A DNA stretch of 43,636 nt from contig JALEHY010000030.1 in assembly GCA_022770425.1 (NCBI GenBank), positions 1 to 43,636 of the forward strand, written 5' to 3'. This document shows positions 15,588-24,409 of this stretch, piece by piece. The position numbers were made by a program, and so were the translations under genes. Each line of letters opens with the position of its first letter. Positions within the stretch are counted from its first letter, which is position 1. This stretch comes from Parvimonas sp. (GTDB taxonomy: Bacteria; Bacillota; Clostridia; Tissierellales; Peptoniphilaceae). The notes below the pieces were generated by a model. It made no database searches, had not been told where the DNA came from, and was given only the letters and a program-made list of their open reading frames with translations.

Positions 15588-16901
15588 TTAATTATTTTTA
15601 TTAGAAACTATAAAGTTTCTCATTTCCTGTAATTCGGAAAAACAAGCAAGAAATAATGTTTTTTGTGTAAGCACACTTTTCAAATTTGATTTTTGTATAA
15701 ATAAAATATTGGTCAAATTATTTTCTAAAATATTTTCTTTTAAAAAGTTATTTGCTAATTCATAAGCATTTCCGGTAATATATATTTTATCAACACTTGA
15801 ATTGTCAATGAATTTTTTAAAATCAACAGTTTTTATCCAACTCATATCCGTACCGTCAGCAGGTGTATTATTAAGTCCCAAAACTAAGTCAAATTTCTCT
15901 TTTTCCTTTGCGTATTCGTCCAAAGATAATTCCAATCCTACAGGATTTTTAACTAAATTCAACTTTGTAGGAGCATTTAAAAACGTAAAAGACTCCATAC
16001 GACCATTTCCCACATCAAGAGCTGTCATAAATTCTAATATATCTTTATCATCATATTTTAATATTTTGTCGTTTACCAAAGTTTTAAACAGTGAATAAGA
16101 CGCTATATAATTATATTTATTGTAGATAATATCAAATTTTTCCTTATTGGCAATCTTATGTGATATTTCAATTTCTTCTTCGACAACAGTACAACCAAGC
16201 TCAGTTTCTTTTAAGATAAAATTTCTTAAATCTTTAAACTCATTGTCTTGTGAATTTTTGAAAAAGCCAACATCTCCATAGTTTATATACTTATACTCTA
16301 AATTATTTTTAACAATAATTTCTTTACTGTATCCCTCAACACCAAAATAAACAACTTCATTTTTTATTTTATCTGTTATTATGCGAAGTGTAGGATTTTC
16401 AAAGTTTACAATTAATTTTGCATTTGTTTTTTCTAACGATTCTCTTAAAGTTTTTGCCAAAATTTCTTTTGAGCCGTATCTATCTACTTGATCGTCAAAA
16501 AGATTTGTTATAACAACATAATCAGGTACCAAATCATTTTTTATAAGAAGTGGCAAAGTAAGTTCATCAACTTCAAATACACAAATTTTGTCTTCAAAAC
16601 GATTTTTCTTTGTATATTTCAAAATTTCAGTTATAACTCCCTGTAACATATTCGCACCTGACAAATTTGTTACAACATTTGTAGCATAATTTTTTATTGA
16701 ATTATAACTATAAAAAGTTGTTGATGTCTTTCCGTTTGTTCCTGTTATAAAAATAATTGTATTTTTATCTTTTTTTATATCTTTTAATACATTTTTATTT
16801 ATATTTAATGCTATTTTTCCCGGAATTGCACTACAATTTGTAAAATGTTTCCCAATATTGTAGGTTGCTTTACCTAAAAAAACAGATAATGATTGTTTCA
16901 A
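15588..16901 (-). CDS. murT: MurT-like Mur ligase family protein
   Basis: 437 residues. Mur ligase ATP-binding loop ITGTNGKTSTT (about 53-63), then VVITNLFDDQVDRYG and the C-terminal GLNNTPADGTDMSWI typical of MurT. MurT works with the glutamine amidotransferase GatD to amidate the glutamate of lipid II. Two departures from the usual: the zinc-ribbon Cys-x2-Cys pairs normally between the central strands are absent (region around YKYINYGDVGFFKN), and no gatD lies beside it. The start is TTG at 16901 with AGGGGGA. It has its own promoter and terminator. It may be a divergent paralogue, with another murT-gatD pair elsewhere. Confidence 0.75.
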   Translation of the reverse strand: MKQSLSVFLGKATYNIGKHFTNCSAIPGKIALNINKNVLKDIKKDKNTIIFITGTNGKTSTTFYSYNSIKNYATNVVTNLSGANMLQGVITEILKYTKKNRFEDKICVFEVDELTLPLLIKNDLVPDYVVITNLFDDQVDRYGSKEILAKTLRESLEKTNAKLIVNFENPTLRIITDKIKNEVVYFGVEGYSKEIIVKNNLEYKYINYGDVGFFKNSQDNEFKDLRNFILKETELGCTVVEEEIEISHKIANKEKFDIIYNKYNYIASYSLFKTLVNDKILKYDDKDILEFMTALDVGNGRMESFTFLNAPTKLNLVKNPVGLELSLDEYAKEKEKFDLVLGLNNTPADGTDMSWIKTVDFKKFIDNSSVDKIYITGNAYELANNFLKENILENNLTNILFIQKSNLKSVLTQKTLFLACFSELQEMRNFIVSNKNN

Positions 16902-16932
16902 AATTATTCCCCCTATTTTTAAGATACACTAA

Positions 16933-16961
16933 AGAATAGCACACAAGCATAATATTGTCAA
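16933..16961 (-). promoter_or_regulatory. Promoter of the MurT-like gene
   Basis: Minus-strand TTGACA (16961-16956), a 17-base spacer, then TATTCT (16938-16933). Confidence 0.7.
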
Positions 16962-16970
16962 CTTTTGAAC

Positions 16971-16999
16971 AAAAAAAGCGGTATAAACTACCGCTTTTT
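16971..16999. terminator. Terminator after the NlpC/P60 gene
   Basis: GCGGTA pairs with TACCGC (16978-16983 and 16989-16994), with A and T runs on either side. On the minus strand it ends the endopeptidase transcript just before the murT promoter. Confidence 0.85.
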
Positions 17000-17011
17000 A
17001 ATATTAAGATT

Positions 17012-18289
17012 CTATTTTAAAACTCTAACCGCTCCGGCATAAGTATTTGAATAATATCCACTCAAATTACTTATAATAACTCCTGTTGAGTAGTCAGATG
17101 CATGAACAAATTGTCCGTTACCTATATACAAACCAACATGACCAATATATCCACCACTTGAGAAGAACACTAAATCTCCTCTTTGTAATTGATTTCTGCT
17201 AACAGGTGTACCATTGTAGTATTGATCAGCAGCTATTCTATTAAGCGTAACTCCTACTTGTTTAAATGCATAATAAACTAATCCGGAACAGTCAAATCCT
17301 ACATTAGGATTAGATGCAGCCCAAACATATCTCTTTCCTACTTGTGCCAAAGCAGCTTGAACTACTGTTTCAACATCAGATGAATTTGATGAAGGGACTG
17401 TATTTGTATTTTCTTCATTTTTTGAAGGAGTTTCCGGTTTAGATTCAACAACAGGTGCTTGTGGTTTTTCAGTAACTAAATAATCTTTAGATACATAACC
17501 GGTTTGTCCGTTAAAATCAAATTCTATCCATTCTCCCAAATCATTTCCTGTAACTTCTTGTCCGTAATATAAAGAACCTAAACGTGAATAAGAAGTCCCT
17601 GCTCCTGATCTAACATTTAAAGTTGTATTTGAATATAATGTTACGACTTTTTTAGGTGTTTCTGTAACAACAGGCTTTTCTTCTTCTACTTGTTCTTCTT
17701 TAGGTTGTTCTTCTTTAGGTTGTTCTTCTGTAGATTTTTGCTCTTGAACAGCATTTCCTTTATCTTCTGAAACTTCAGTTTTTACCGCTTCCGTTTCTTT
17801 ATTATCAACCTTTTCTTCGGTTTGTTTTTCCTCGTGTTCAACTTTTTCAAAAGTTAAATATTCAACAGGCACTATCCCTGTTTTACCTTCCACAGTTACC
17901 GCAGCGAATTTATCTCCCATAAATTCTGTTTCTATCTCTGTTCCCTTAGGTATTATACTAATAACTTCACTCGAATCTTCAGTTGAAGTTCTAAGTTTTA
18001 TATCTTCTTTAGTATAAAACACATTTGGTTTTATTTCTTCAGGAATCTTAGAGTCTTCTTCTGTAACTAAAGAATACTCTTCATTACTTTTGCTTACCTT
18101 TTTTATATCTAACACAGACGGAACAAATTCTGATCCACTGATTAATCCGTTAACTTCATCTGAACTTGTACTATGAATCTTCAATTTTACTTCTTCTACA
18201 TTTTCGTCAGCATAAGCAGTTGCTAACGGCAAAGATGAGCAAAGTATTGCACACATAAGAGAACCTGCTAAAATTTTCTTAATCTTCAT
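17012..18289 (-). CDS. Secreted NlpC/P60 peptidoglycan endopeptidase with SH3 domains
   Basis: 425 residues. The signal peptide is about 1-28 (cleavage near TAYA-DE). A first bacterial SH3 domain covers about 90-150, followed by a Glu/Lys/Pro-rich linker with PKEEQ repeats (about 155-215). A second SH3 (LNVRSGAGTSYSRLG) covers about 220-278, then a Ser/Asn/Pro-rich linker. The catalytic NlpC/P60 domain (about 310-425) has the nucleophile in FDCSGL, the His in GHVGLYIG and the third residue in QFVHAS. It probably cuts stem peptides as a D,L-endopeptidase in wall growth or separation. AAGGAGG precedes the ATG. WalR-like boxes precede its promoter. Confidence 0.93.
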   Translation of the reverse strand: MKIKKILAGSLMCAILCSSLPLATAYADENVEEVKLKIHSTSSDEVNGLISGSEFVPSVLDIKKVSKSNEEYSLVTEEDSKIPEEIKPNVFYTKEDIKLRTSTEDSSEVISIIPKGTEIETEFMGDKFAAVTVEGKTGIVPVEYLTFEKVEHEEKQTEEKVDNKETEAVKTEVSEDKGNAVQEQKSTEEQPKEEQPKEEQVEEEKPVVTETPKKVVTLYSNTTLNVRSGAGTSYSRLGSLYYGQEVTGNDLGEWIEFDFNGQTGYVSKDYLVTEKPQAPVVESKPETPSKNEENTNTVPSSNSSDVETVVQAALAQVGKRYVWAASNPNVGFDCSGLVYYAFKQVGVTLNRIAADQYYNGTPVSRNQLQRGDLVFFSSGGYIGHVGLYIGNGQFVHASDYSTGVIISNLSGYYSNTYAGAVRVLK

Positions 18290-18312
18290 AACTACCTCCT
18301 TATCATAGAGTA

Positions 18313-18341
18313 ATTTTACAACAAACCTTTAAAAAAGTCAA
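18313..18341 (-). promoter_or_regulatory. Promoter of the NlpC/P60 gene
   Basis: Minus-strand TTGACT (18341-18336), a 17-base spacer, then TAAAAT (18318-18313), a short distance before the gene. Confidence 0.75.
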
Positions 18342-18347
18342 TAAAAA

Positions 18348-18385
18348 GTAACAAAAAGATTACAAAAGTTTACAAAAAAGTTACA
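18348..18385 (-). promoter_or_regulatory. Two WalR-like (YycF/VicR) binding sites
   Basis: Minus-strand half-sites: TGTAAC (18385-18380), 5 bases, TGTAAA (18374-18369), 4 bases, TGTAAT (18364-18359), 5 bases, TGTTAC (18353-18348). Both pairs fit the WalR consensus TGTWAH-N5-TGTWAH. The array ends six bases upstream of the -35, a position suited to activation. Confidence 0.7.
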
Positions 18386-18393
18386 GCAACGAA

Positions 18394-18409
18394 TGTTTCA
18401 CATGAAACA
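18394..18409. promoter_or_regulatory. parS site 1
   Basis: TGTTTCACATGAAACA matches the ParB-binding parS palindrome with one central change (A for G). It lies in the parA upstream region, 26 bases from the second site. Confidence 0.9.
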
Positions 18410-18419
18410 CTCTCTGTGA

Positions 18420-18435
18420 TGTTTCACGTGAAACA
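18420..18435. promoter_or_regulatory. parS site 2
   Basis: TGTTTCACGTGAAACA, a perfect 16-base parS palindrome upstream of parA. Confidence 0.95.
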
Positions 18436-18666
18436 TTTTAAAAATAATAATTTGAATGTAATTTATTTTTGATTTAAGAAAAAATATTACAGATTATGTG
18501 ATATAATTATATTGTATTTTATAATTGATAGACGAAAAATACAAATTTGATGATTTTTTTATTTTTTAATAGAATATAAAATTATGCTATATTTTATAAA
18601 TTCAACTACTCTTTAATTTACAAAATGTAGTTAGATTGAAATTATAACAAAACGAGGGGGTATGCA
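18436..18666 (+). promoter_or_regulatory. parA promoter and leader
   Basis: AT-rich region between parS and parA. An extended -10 (TGATATAAT, 18499-18507) is visible without a good -35. It would give a leader of about 150 bases. Together with the parS sites, the WalR-like boxes and the endopeptidase promoter, it fills the 377-base gap. No small gene or other structure was seen. Confidence 0.5.
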
Positions 18667-19458
18667 GTGAAATTTTTAGATGCTTTTAAAAAAAAGAAAG
18701 AAACTAAAATAATCAGTATTTTTAATCAAAAGGGGGGAGTTGGAAAAACAACAACTGTTGTAAATTTATCTTCTGCTTTGGGGTATAACAAGAAAAAAGT
18801 TTTAGTAGTCGACATGGATCCTCAAGGAAACTCAACATCCGGATTAGGTGTTGAAACTTTTGATAAGAGTATATACGATGTTTTAATTGATGAAGCAAAC
18901 ATAGACGATGTAATATGTCAAACAAAATCAAAAAATGTAGATTTAATTCCTTCAAATTCTGATTTATGCGGTCTCGAAATAGAGTTGTTATCTTTTGAAA
19001 AAAAAGAATACTTATTAAAGAATAAATTGGAAAACTTGTCAGGTAAATATGAATATATTTTAATTGACTGTCCTCCGTCCCTAAGTATATTAAGTATAAA
19101 TGCCTTAATTGCATCAAACAGTGTATTAATTCCTCTTCAATGTGAGTATTATGCTTTAGAGGGAGTAAGTCAACTTATGAATACTTTTAATATAATAAAG
19201 AAAGGTTTAAATACAGAGTTAGAAATTGAAGGAGTTTTACTTACAATGTATGACTCACGAAATAACCTTTCTGACGATGTAAAACGAGAATCGGAAAATT
19301 ATTTTAAAGATAAAGTATTTAAAACTGTCATTCCAAGAAATATCAGATTAGCCGAAGCTCCAAGTTTTGGAGAAAGTATAATATATTATGATAAAAACTC
19401 TAAGGGTGCGGAAAGTTACTTATCATTAGCAAAAGAAATTATTAAGAGGAGGAAATAA
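18667..19458 (+). CDS. parA: Chromosome-partitioning ATPase ParA (Soj)
   Basis: 263 residues. Deviant Walker A KGGVGKTTT (about 22-30), the VVDMDPQGNSTSG motif, Walker B ILIDCPPSLS, and C-terminal AEAPSFGESIIYYD. It works with ParB/parS to segregate the origin region. The start is GTG at 18667, with GAGGGGG upstream. The nearby ATG at 18664 is out of frame and hits a stop. The stop overlaps the parB ATG by one base. A short basic N-terminal extension precedes the P-loop domain. Confidence 0.95.
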   Translation: MKFLDAFKKKKETKIISIFNQKGGVGKTTTVVNLSSALGYNKKKVLVVDMDPQGNSTSGLGVETFDKSIYDVLIDEANIDDVICQTKSKNVDLIPSNSDLCGLEIELLSFEKKEYLLKNKLENLSGKYEYILIDCPPSLSILSINALIASNSVLIPLQCEYYALEGVSQLMNTFNIIKKGLNTELEIEGVLLTMYDSRNNLSDDVKRESENYFKDKVFKTVIPRNIRLAEAPSFGESIIYYDKNSKGAESYLSLAKEIIKRRK

Positions 19459-20291
19459 TGAAGAAAAAAGGACTGGGTAGAGGATTGGGTTCTCTTCTAA
19501 AAGAAGAAGAATTTACTATTGATGAAACTTTGTTAAATGTTGATATTAATAAACTAAGAGCCAGAACAGATCAACCGAGAAAAAACTTTGATGATGATTC
19601 ATTAAGAGAATTAGCCGAATCAATAAAGGTCGATGGGATAATTCAACCGATTGTTGTAAGAAAAGTAGATGATATTTACGAAATTATTGCAGGTGAACGT
19701 AGATTTAGAGCTTCTAAATTGGCAAATATATCCAAAGTTCCGGTAGTTATAAAAAATGTAAACGACAGAAAGGCCAGAGAGCTTGCATTGGTTGAAAATA
19801 TTCAAAGAGAAGATTTAAATCCTATCGAAGAAGCAATTTCTATGAAGACTTTAATGGATGAGTATCAACTTACTCAACAAGAACTTTCAGAAATCGTAGG
19901 AAAAAGCAGATCATATATTGCAAATAATTTAAGACTTTTAACCTTGTCAGACTATATAAAAGAGTTTTTGATAAGCGGAGATTTAAGTCCAAGTCAAGGT
20001 CGTACTTTGCTTTCGTTATCAAGTGAAGAAGAAAGAAAAAAATATTTAGATAAATTATTGGCAAAAGAAGTAAATATCAGAGATGTTGAAAAAAAAGCAA
20101 AGTCAAAAAAAAATGAAAAGTCCGATATTTTTATTACCGATGTATGTGAAAAACTAACAGAAGTTTTAGACGCCAAAGTTAAAATTGTATCTAAAAAAAA
20201 GGGTGGAAAAATAGAAATAGATTATTTAAATGAAGATGATTTACAAAGAATTGTCGACAGTTTAATGAACATTTATGATTTGGAGGAGTAA
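19458..20291 (+). CDS. parB: Chromosome-partitioning protein ParB (Spo0J)
   Basis: 277 residues. The N-terminal KGLGRGLGSLL contacts ParA. The CTP-binding region has the GERRFRA motif (about 73-79) and ENIQREDLNPIEEA. A helix-turn-helix (TQQELSEIVGKSRSYIANNLRLL) reads parS. The C-terminal dimerisation segment is about 215-277. It binds the two parS sites just upstream of parA. An AGGAGG site lies before the ATG. It is translationally coupled to parA. Confidence 0.96.
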   Translation: MKKKGLGRGLGSLLKEEEFTIDETLLNVDINKLRARTDQPRKNFDDDSLRELAESIKVDGIIQPIVVRKVDDIYEIIAGERRFRASKLANISKVPVVIKNVNDRKARELALVENIQREDLNPIEEAISMKTLMDEYQLTQQELSEIVGKSRSYIANNLRLLTLSDYIKEFLISGDLSPSQGRTLLSLSSEEERKKYLDKLLAKEVNIRDVEKKAKSKKNEKSDIFITDVCEKLTEVLDAKVKIVSKKKGGKIEIDYLNEDDLQRIVDSLMNIYDLEE

Positions 20292-20292
20292 G

Positions 20293-21447
20293 ATGATTTA
20301 TTTTGATAATGGAGCAACTACTTTTCCGAAACCAAAAACAGTTTTGGATAAACTTATGGACTGTTCTTTAAACTATGCAGCCAATCCGGGTCGTAGCGGA
20401 CATAAACTCGCACTTAAAATGGATTTGGAAATATACGAAACTCGTGAAAAATTGTGTAAATTGATAAATGGAGATAATGTATTAAATATGATTTTTACAT
20501 TTAACGGCACCGATTCATTAAATTTAGCAATTCAAGGCGTTGTTAAAACCGGAATGCATATAGTAACAACCTCTATGGAGCATAATTCTGTTTTACGTCC
20601 GTTACACAAATTAGAAAAGGACAAAGTCATTGATTTAAGTATTGTATATGCCGATAAATTCGGATATGTCAATGCTGACGATGTAATAAACGCAGTAAAC
20701 GAAAATACAAAAGTGATAGTTACGACACATATTTCAAATGTTTTTGGAACGATCATAGATATAAAAAAAATAGGCGAATTTTGTAGAAAAAATGATATAA
20801 TATACATCGTTGATGCCGCACAGTCAATAGGCGTTTATGATATTGATGTAAATGATATGTGTATTGATATATTAGCTTTTCCTTGCCATAAAGCACTTTT
20901 GGCTCCTATGGGTACAGGAGGACTCTACATAAGAGAAAATTTAAAAATTGCTCCTTTGAAACAAGGAGGAACAGGCAGTTACTCTTATGATATAAACCAA
21001 CCTGAAATATATCCGGACAGTTTGGAAAGCGGTACTCCTAATGGACCCGGTATAGTTGCTTTAGGTAAAGCATTGGATTTTATAAATGAAGTCGGTTTAA
21101 GTAACATAAGAAAACATGAATTAGCTCTAAAAGATAAATTTATTGATTTACTTAAAGATAATGACCATATCATATTGTACGGTACATTAGACGAAAGACA
21201 AAGTGCAGTCGTAAGTTTAAATGTAAAAGGGATTGACAGTTCTGAACTTTCCTACATTTTAAATGATGAATTTGACATTTGCACAAGACCGGGTTTTCAC
21301 TGTGCACCTTTGGCACATAAAACATTGGGAACCGAAAGTACAGGAGCTGTAAGATTTAGTTTTGGATATTTCAACACTTTTGATGAAATAGAAATATGTG
21401 TAAAAGCATTAAAAAGTATTATAGAGAGGGTAAAAGAACGTGATTAG
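20293..21447 (+). CDS. Cysteine desulfurase family protein (class V aminotransferase)
   Basis: 384 residues, PLP enzyme. The Lys that binds PLP is in FPCHKALLAPMGTGG, the VDAAQSIG motif holds the cofactor-binding Asp, and the sulfur-accepting Cys is in RPGFHCAP near the C-terminus. It starts MIYFDNGATTFPKP. It releases sulfur from cysteine as a persulfide for Fe-S or thiolated products. The ATG at 20293 has GGAGGAG upstream. A start at 20275 would overlap parB more and lacks a site. It lies two bases after parB and overlaps the DUF4446 gene by eight bases. Confidence 0.88.
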   Translation: MIYFDNGATTFPKPKTVLDKLMDCSLNYAANPGRSGHKLALKMDLEIYETREKLCKLINGDNVLNMIFTFNGTDSLNLAIQGVVKTGMHIVTTSMEHNSVLRPLHKLEKDKVIDLSIVYADKFGYVNADDVINAVNENTKVIVTTHISNVFGTIIDIKKIGEFCRKNDIIYIVDAAQSIGVYDIDVNDMCIDILAFPCHKALLAPMGTGGLYIRENLKIAPLKQGGTGSYSYDINQPEIYPDSLESGTPNGPGIVALGKALDFINEVGLSNIRKHELALKDKFIDLLKDNDHIILYGTLDERQSAVVSLNVKGIDSSELSYILNDEFDICTRPGFHCAPLAHKTLGTESTGAVRFSFGYFNTFDEIEICVKALKSIIERVKERD

Positions 21448-21937
21448 TTTTATAAATTTTTTAAACAATTATTCCGGTATCTTTCTTATAATTTCAGTTA
21501 TATTTTTAATTATAATTTCATACAAATTTGTGCAATTGAATAAAAAAATTTCTTTGCAGAAAAAAAGATATGACTTATTGTTAAGGGGAAGAGGGGATCT
21601 TAACTTAGGGGAACTTTTAGCTGAACATTCAAAAGATATCAACAAAATAAATAAAGATATGGAATCTTTAAAAGCAGATATAAATGTAGCAATATCAAAG
21701 AGTGCTTTTTCAATCCAAAAAGTTGGTTTTGTAAAATATGACGCATTTTTTGATTTAAAAAATAAACTTTCTTTTTCAATAGCATTATTGGACAGTTTTA
21801 ACAACGGTATGTTGTTTACAACTATATATGGAAGAGAAAGTTGTATAACTTATGCAAAGGAAGTAAAAGCAGGCCAAGTAAGTCAAGAACTTTCATCTGA
21901 AGAAACAGAGGCTCTGCAAAAAGCAATAGGAAAATAG
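21440..21937 (+). CDS. DUF4446 family membrane-anchored protein
   Basis: 165 residues. One N-terminal membrane span (about 13-30) is followed by a coiled region (about 32-90). A C-terminal domain has VGFVKYDAFFDL, LSFSIALLD and LSSEETEAL, features of DUF4446 (PF14584). DUF4446 genes are commonly found by parAB in Clostridia. Start is GTG at 21440, inside the preceding gene. Function unknown. Confidence 0.85.
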   Translation: MISFINFLNNYSGIFLIISVIFLIIISYKFVQLNKKISLQKKRYDLLLRGRGDLNLGELLAEHSKDINKINKDMESLKADINVAISKSAFSIQKVGFVKYDAFFDLKNKLSFSIALLDSFNNGMLFTTIYGRESCITYAKEVKAGQVSQELSSEETEALQKAIGK

Positions 21938-21940
21938 TAA

Positions 21941-22816
21941 ATGAGAAAATTGATGTTTATACTCAATCCCCAAGCATCAGGATTTAAAAAATTTGACTTT
22001 AAGTCAAATATTGAAATGTATTTAAAAGAAAAGGCAACTTTTGAATACGATATAAGATGCACAACTTATAGCCAAGAAGCTATAAAGATAGCAAATGACG
22101 CAATAAAAGACGGTTTTACTGAACTTATTGCAGTCGGTGGAGACGGAACAATAAATGAAGTAGGAAACGTTGCAGTAAATAACGATGTAATTTTAGGAAT
22201 AATCCCCGCAGGTACAGGAAACGACTACGTAAACAGTTTAAGAGAAAAGACGGATTTTGAGTACTCAATGGAAAAAATATTGCTCGGTAAAACAAAATGT
22301 ATTGATTACGGAAGTTTTCTTGATAAATCCTTTTTTAATATTGCATCTGCAGGCTTTGATGCGGAGGTAAACAGAAATGCACAAAAAATTAAAAAATTAG
22401 TAAAAAGCAGTTTATCTTATAAAATTTCTTTGATTTTAAGTTTATTTTTACACAAGAGAAAACATTACAAAATAATAATTGACGATAAAGAATATGAAGA
22501 TGATTTTTTTCTTATTGCTGTCGGAATAGGGAATTTTTACGGAGGAAACCTAAATATTCTTCCGTTTGCAAATATGACAGATGGACTTTTAGATGTCTGT
22601 GTCATAAAATATAAATCAAAATTCGATATCTTAAAAAAAGTAAAGAGTATCTTGAACGCAACTCATATTAATCAAGATATTACTTCCTATTTTAATGCAA
22701 AAAAAGTTAAAATCATTTCAAAAGATTTAGAGATAAACTATGACGGAGAATATCTTAACAATTTAAACGAAATCACTTTTGAAATTAATAAAAACAAAGT
22801 TAATCTAATCATTTAG
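21941..22816 (+). CDS. Diacylglycerol kinase family lipid kinase (YegS/DgkB type)
   Basis: 291 residues. The catalytic-domain motifs VGGDGTINEVGN (about 66-77) and IIPAGTGNDYVNS are typical of diacylglycerol/sphingosine/YegS-like kinases. The C-terminal beta-sandwich includes NFYGGNLNILPFANMTDG. It probably phosphorylates diacylglycerol, returning it to phospholipid synthesis, at the membrane surface. It starts three bases after the preceding stop, with AGGA about ten bases upstream. Exact lipid unknown. Confidence 0.9.
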   Translation: MRKLMFILNPQASGFKKFDFKSNIEMYLKEKATFEYDIRCTTYSQEAIKIANDAIKDGFTELIAVGGDGTINEVGNVAVNNDVILGIIPAGTGNDYVNSLREKTDFEYSMEKILLGKTKCIDYGSFLDKSFFNIASAGFDAEVNRNAQKIKKLVKSSLSYKISLILSLFLHKRKHYKIIIDDKEYEDDFFLIAVGIGNFYGGNLNILPFANMTDGLLDVCVIKYKSKFDILKKVKSILNATHINQDITSYFNAKKVKIISKDLEINYDGEYLNNLNEITFEINKNKVNLII

Positions 22817-22825
22817 GAGGAAAAA

Positions 22826-23797
22826 ATGAATATTTTTGATGAATTAGTCGGAAAAATTAAAGGAAAAAATATAAAAATCGTATTTCCGGAAGGTGAAGAC
22901 GAAAGAGTTTTAGGAGCTTGTGTAAGATTGAAAAAAGACAATTTACTAATGCCGATTATTTTAGGTAATGTTGAAAAAGTCAAAAAAACCGCAGAAAAAT
23001 TAAATGTCTGTGTCGATGATATAAAAATCATTGATCCTACTTACGCAAATGATTTTGATGAAATGGTAGAAAAATTTGTTGAAATCAGAAAAGGAAAAAA
23101 CACAAAAGAACAAGCAATAGAATTTTTAAAAGATGTAAATTACTATGGTACTATGTTAGTTAAGACAGATAAAGCTAACGGTATGGTAAGCGGAGCAGTC
23201 CATTCAACAGGAGATACTGTAAGACCTGCTCTACAAATCATAAAAACCAAACCGAATGTATCCAGAACAAGCGGTGCTATGGTAATGCTTGGTAAAAACG
23301 GACAAAGATATGTTTTTGCGGATATAGCCATAAATATTACATTAGAGGCAAAAGAACTTGCCGAAGTTGCTGTTGAAACTTCAAAAACTGCCGAATTATT
23401 TGGAATAGACCCGAAAGTTGCAATGCTTAGTTTTTCAACAAAAGGCTCTGCAAAACATGAACTTTCTGAAAAAATTTCACAAGCAACTGAATTTGCAAAA
23501 GAACTTGCTCCTGATTTATCATTAGACGGAGAATTACAGTTTGATGCAGCCATTGTTCCTGAAGTGGCTAAACAGAAAGCTAAAGATTCGTCCGTTGCAG
23601 GAAATGCAAATGTATTTATATTTCCTGATTTACAATCAGGAAATATAGGCTATAAAATTGCTCAAAGACTTGGAGGTTTTGAAGCAATAGGGCCTATCCT
23701 ACAAGGACTTAACAAACCTATATCAGACCTTTCAAGAGGTTGCAATGAAGAAGATGTCTACAAACTTGCAATAATAACCGCAGCTCAAAGTTTGTAA
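22826..23797 (+). CDS. pta: Phosphate acetyltransferase
   Basis: 323 residues, the short single-domain form. It interconverts acetyl-CoA and acetyl phosphate, usually with acetate kinase, which is not in the window. Motifs: IVFPEGEDERVL near the start, MVSGAVHSTGDTVRPALQII (about 113-132), MLSFSTKGSAKHE, and FIFPDLQSGNIGYKIAQRLGG near the end. AGGAGG precedes the ATG by five bases. It lies nine bases after the lipid kinase, probably in the same transcript as parAB. Confidence 0.95.
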   Translation: MNIFDELVGKIKGKNIKIVFPEGEDERVLGACVRLKKDNLLMPIILGNVEKVKKTAEKLNVCVDDIKIIDPTYANDFDEMVEKFVEIRKGKNTKEQAIEFLKDVNYYGTMLVKTDKANGMVSGAVHSTGDTVRPALQIIKTKPNVSRTSGAMVMLGKNGQRYVFADIAINITLEAKELAEVAVETSKTAELFGIDPKVAMLSFSTKGSAKHELSEKISQATEFAKELAPDLSLDGELQFDAAIVPEVAKQKAKDSSVAGNANVFIFPDLQSGNIGYKIAQRLGGFEAIGPILQGLNKPISDLSRGCNEEDVYKLAIITAAQSL

Positions 23798-23872
23798 TTT
23801 GACACCTGTAATTATTGTAAAAAATTGGATATAAGAAATTATGATACGATAAATTTATAGAAATGGGGTTTT

Positions 23873-24319
23873 ATGGAATTTTTAAATACAGATTTTTTAA
23901 AAGATGATGAAATTAAATTAATTTTACAAAAAACTACTGAAGAAAACAAAGAAAAAAATTGGGTTCCTTCTTACATTTTTGATATATGTGATTTGATTGG
24001 AAATAAAATGGGTCAATGTGATTTAAGAATAGGCTATAATGAAGGGCTTTATTACGGAGGTCATATCGGCTATCAAATTGATGAAAAATATAGAGGACAT
24101 CATTATTCGGCAAAAGCTTGTAAACTTCTTTTTAAACTTGCAAAAATGCACAATATGGATTATTTATACATTACCACAAGTCCTGATAACAAAGCATCAA
24201 ATAAAATATGTAAATATATTAACGGTGAATTTTTAGGAATATTCGAATTGCCAAAAGATAATGATATGAGAGTTATTGACGGTGAAACTCATAAATGTAT
24301 TTATAAATTTGAATTGTAA
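23873..24319 (+). CDS. GNAT-family N-acetyltransferase
   Basis: 148 residues. The acetyl-CoA-binding region is HIGYQIDEKYRGHHYSAKACKLL (about 64-86, with the R-G-H in place of the usual Q/RxxGxG/A), followed by YITTSPDNKASNKICKYI. The acceptor is unknown. AATGGGG precedes the ATG. A 75-base gap separates it from pta, with only a poor promoter-like pair (TTGGAT and ATAAAT), so it may be read from upstream. Confidence 0.85.
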   Translation: MEFLNTDFLKDDEIKLILQKTTEENKEKNWVPSYIFDICDLIGNKMGQCDLRIGYNEGLYYGGHIGYQIDEKYRGHHYSAKACKLLFKLAKMHNMDYLYITTSPDNKASNKICKYINGEFLGIFELPKDNDMRVIDGETHKCIYKFEL

Positions 24320-24409
24320 GTTAGTATCATAAAAAATATTATCCCTATAACATCTAATTTCTAAATATATAATTTAATCAAAAAATGCTGTTCTCAGTGT
24401 TATAAATTG

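Noticed and set aside
17690..17730. Short repeated units that might suggest a CRISPR or regulatory repeat
   Set aside because: They are in-frame PKEEQ codon repeats of the endopeptidase linker.
18662..18672. ATG at 18662-18664 as parA start
   Set aside because: It is followed by CAG TGA, a stop; GTG at 18667 is in frame with the ParA motifs.
23798..23872. Promoter for the GNAT gene starting with TTGACA at 23799
   Set aside because: No -10 lies at 16-18 bases; other pairs in the gap are weak, so none was annotated.
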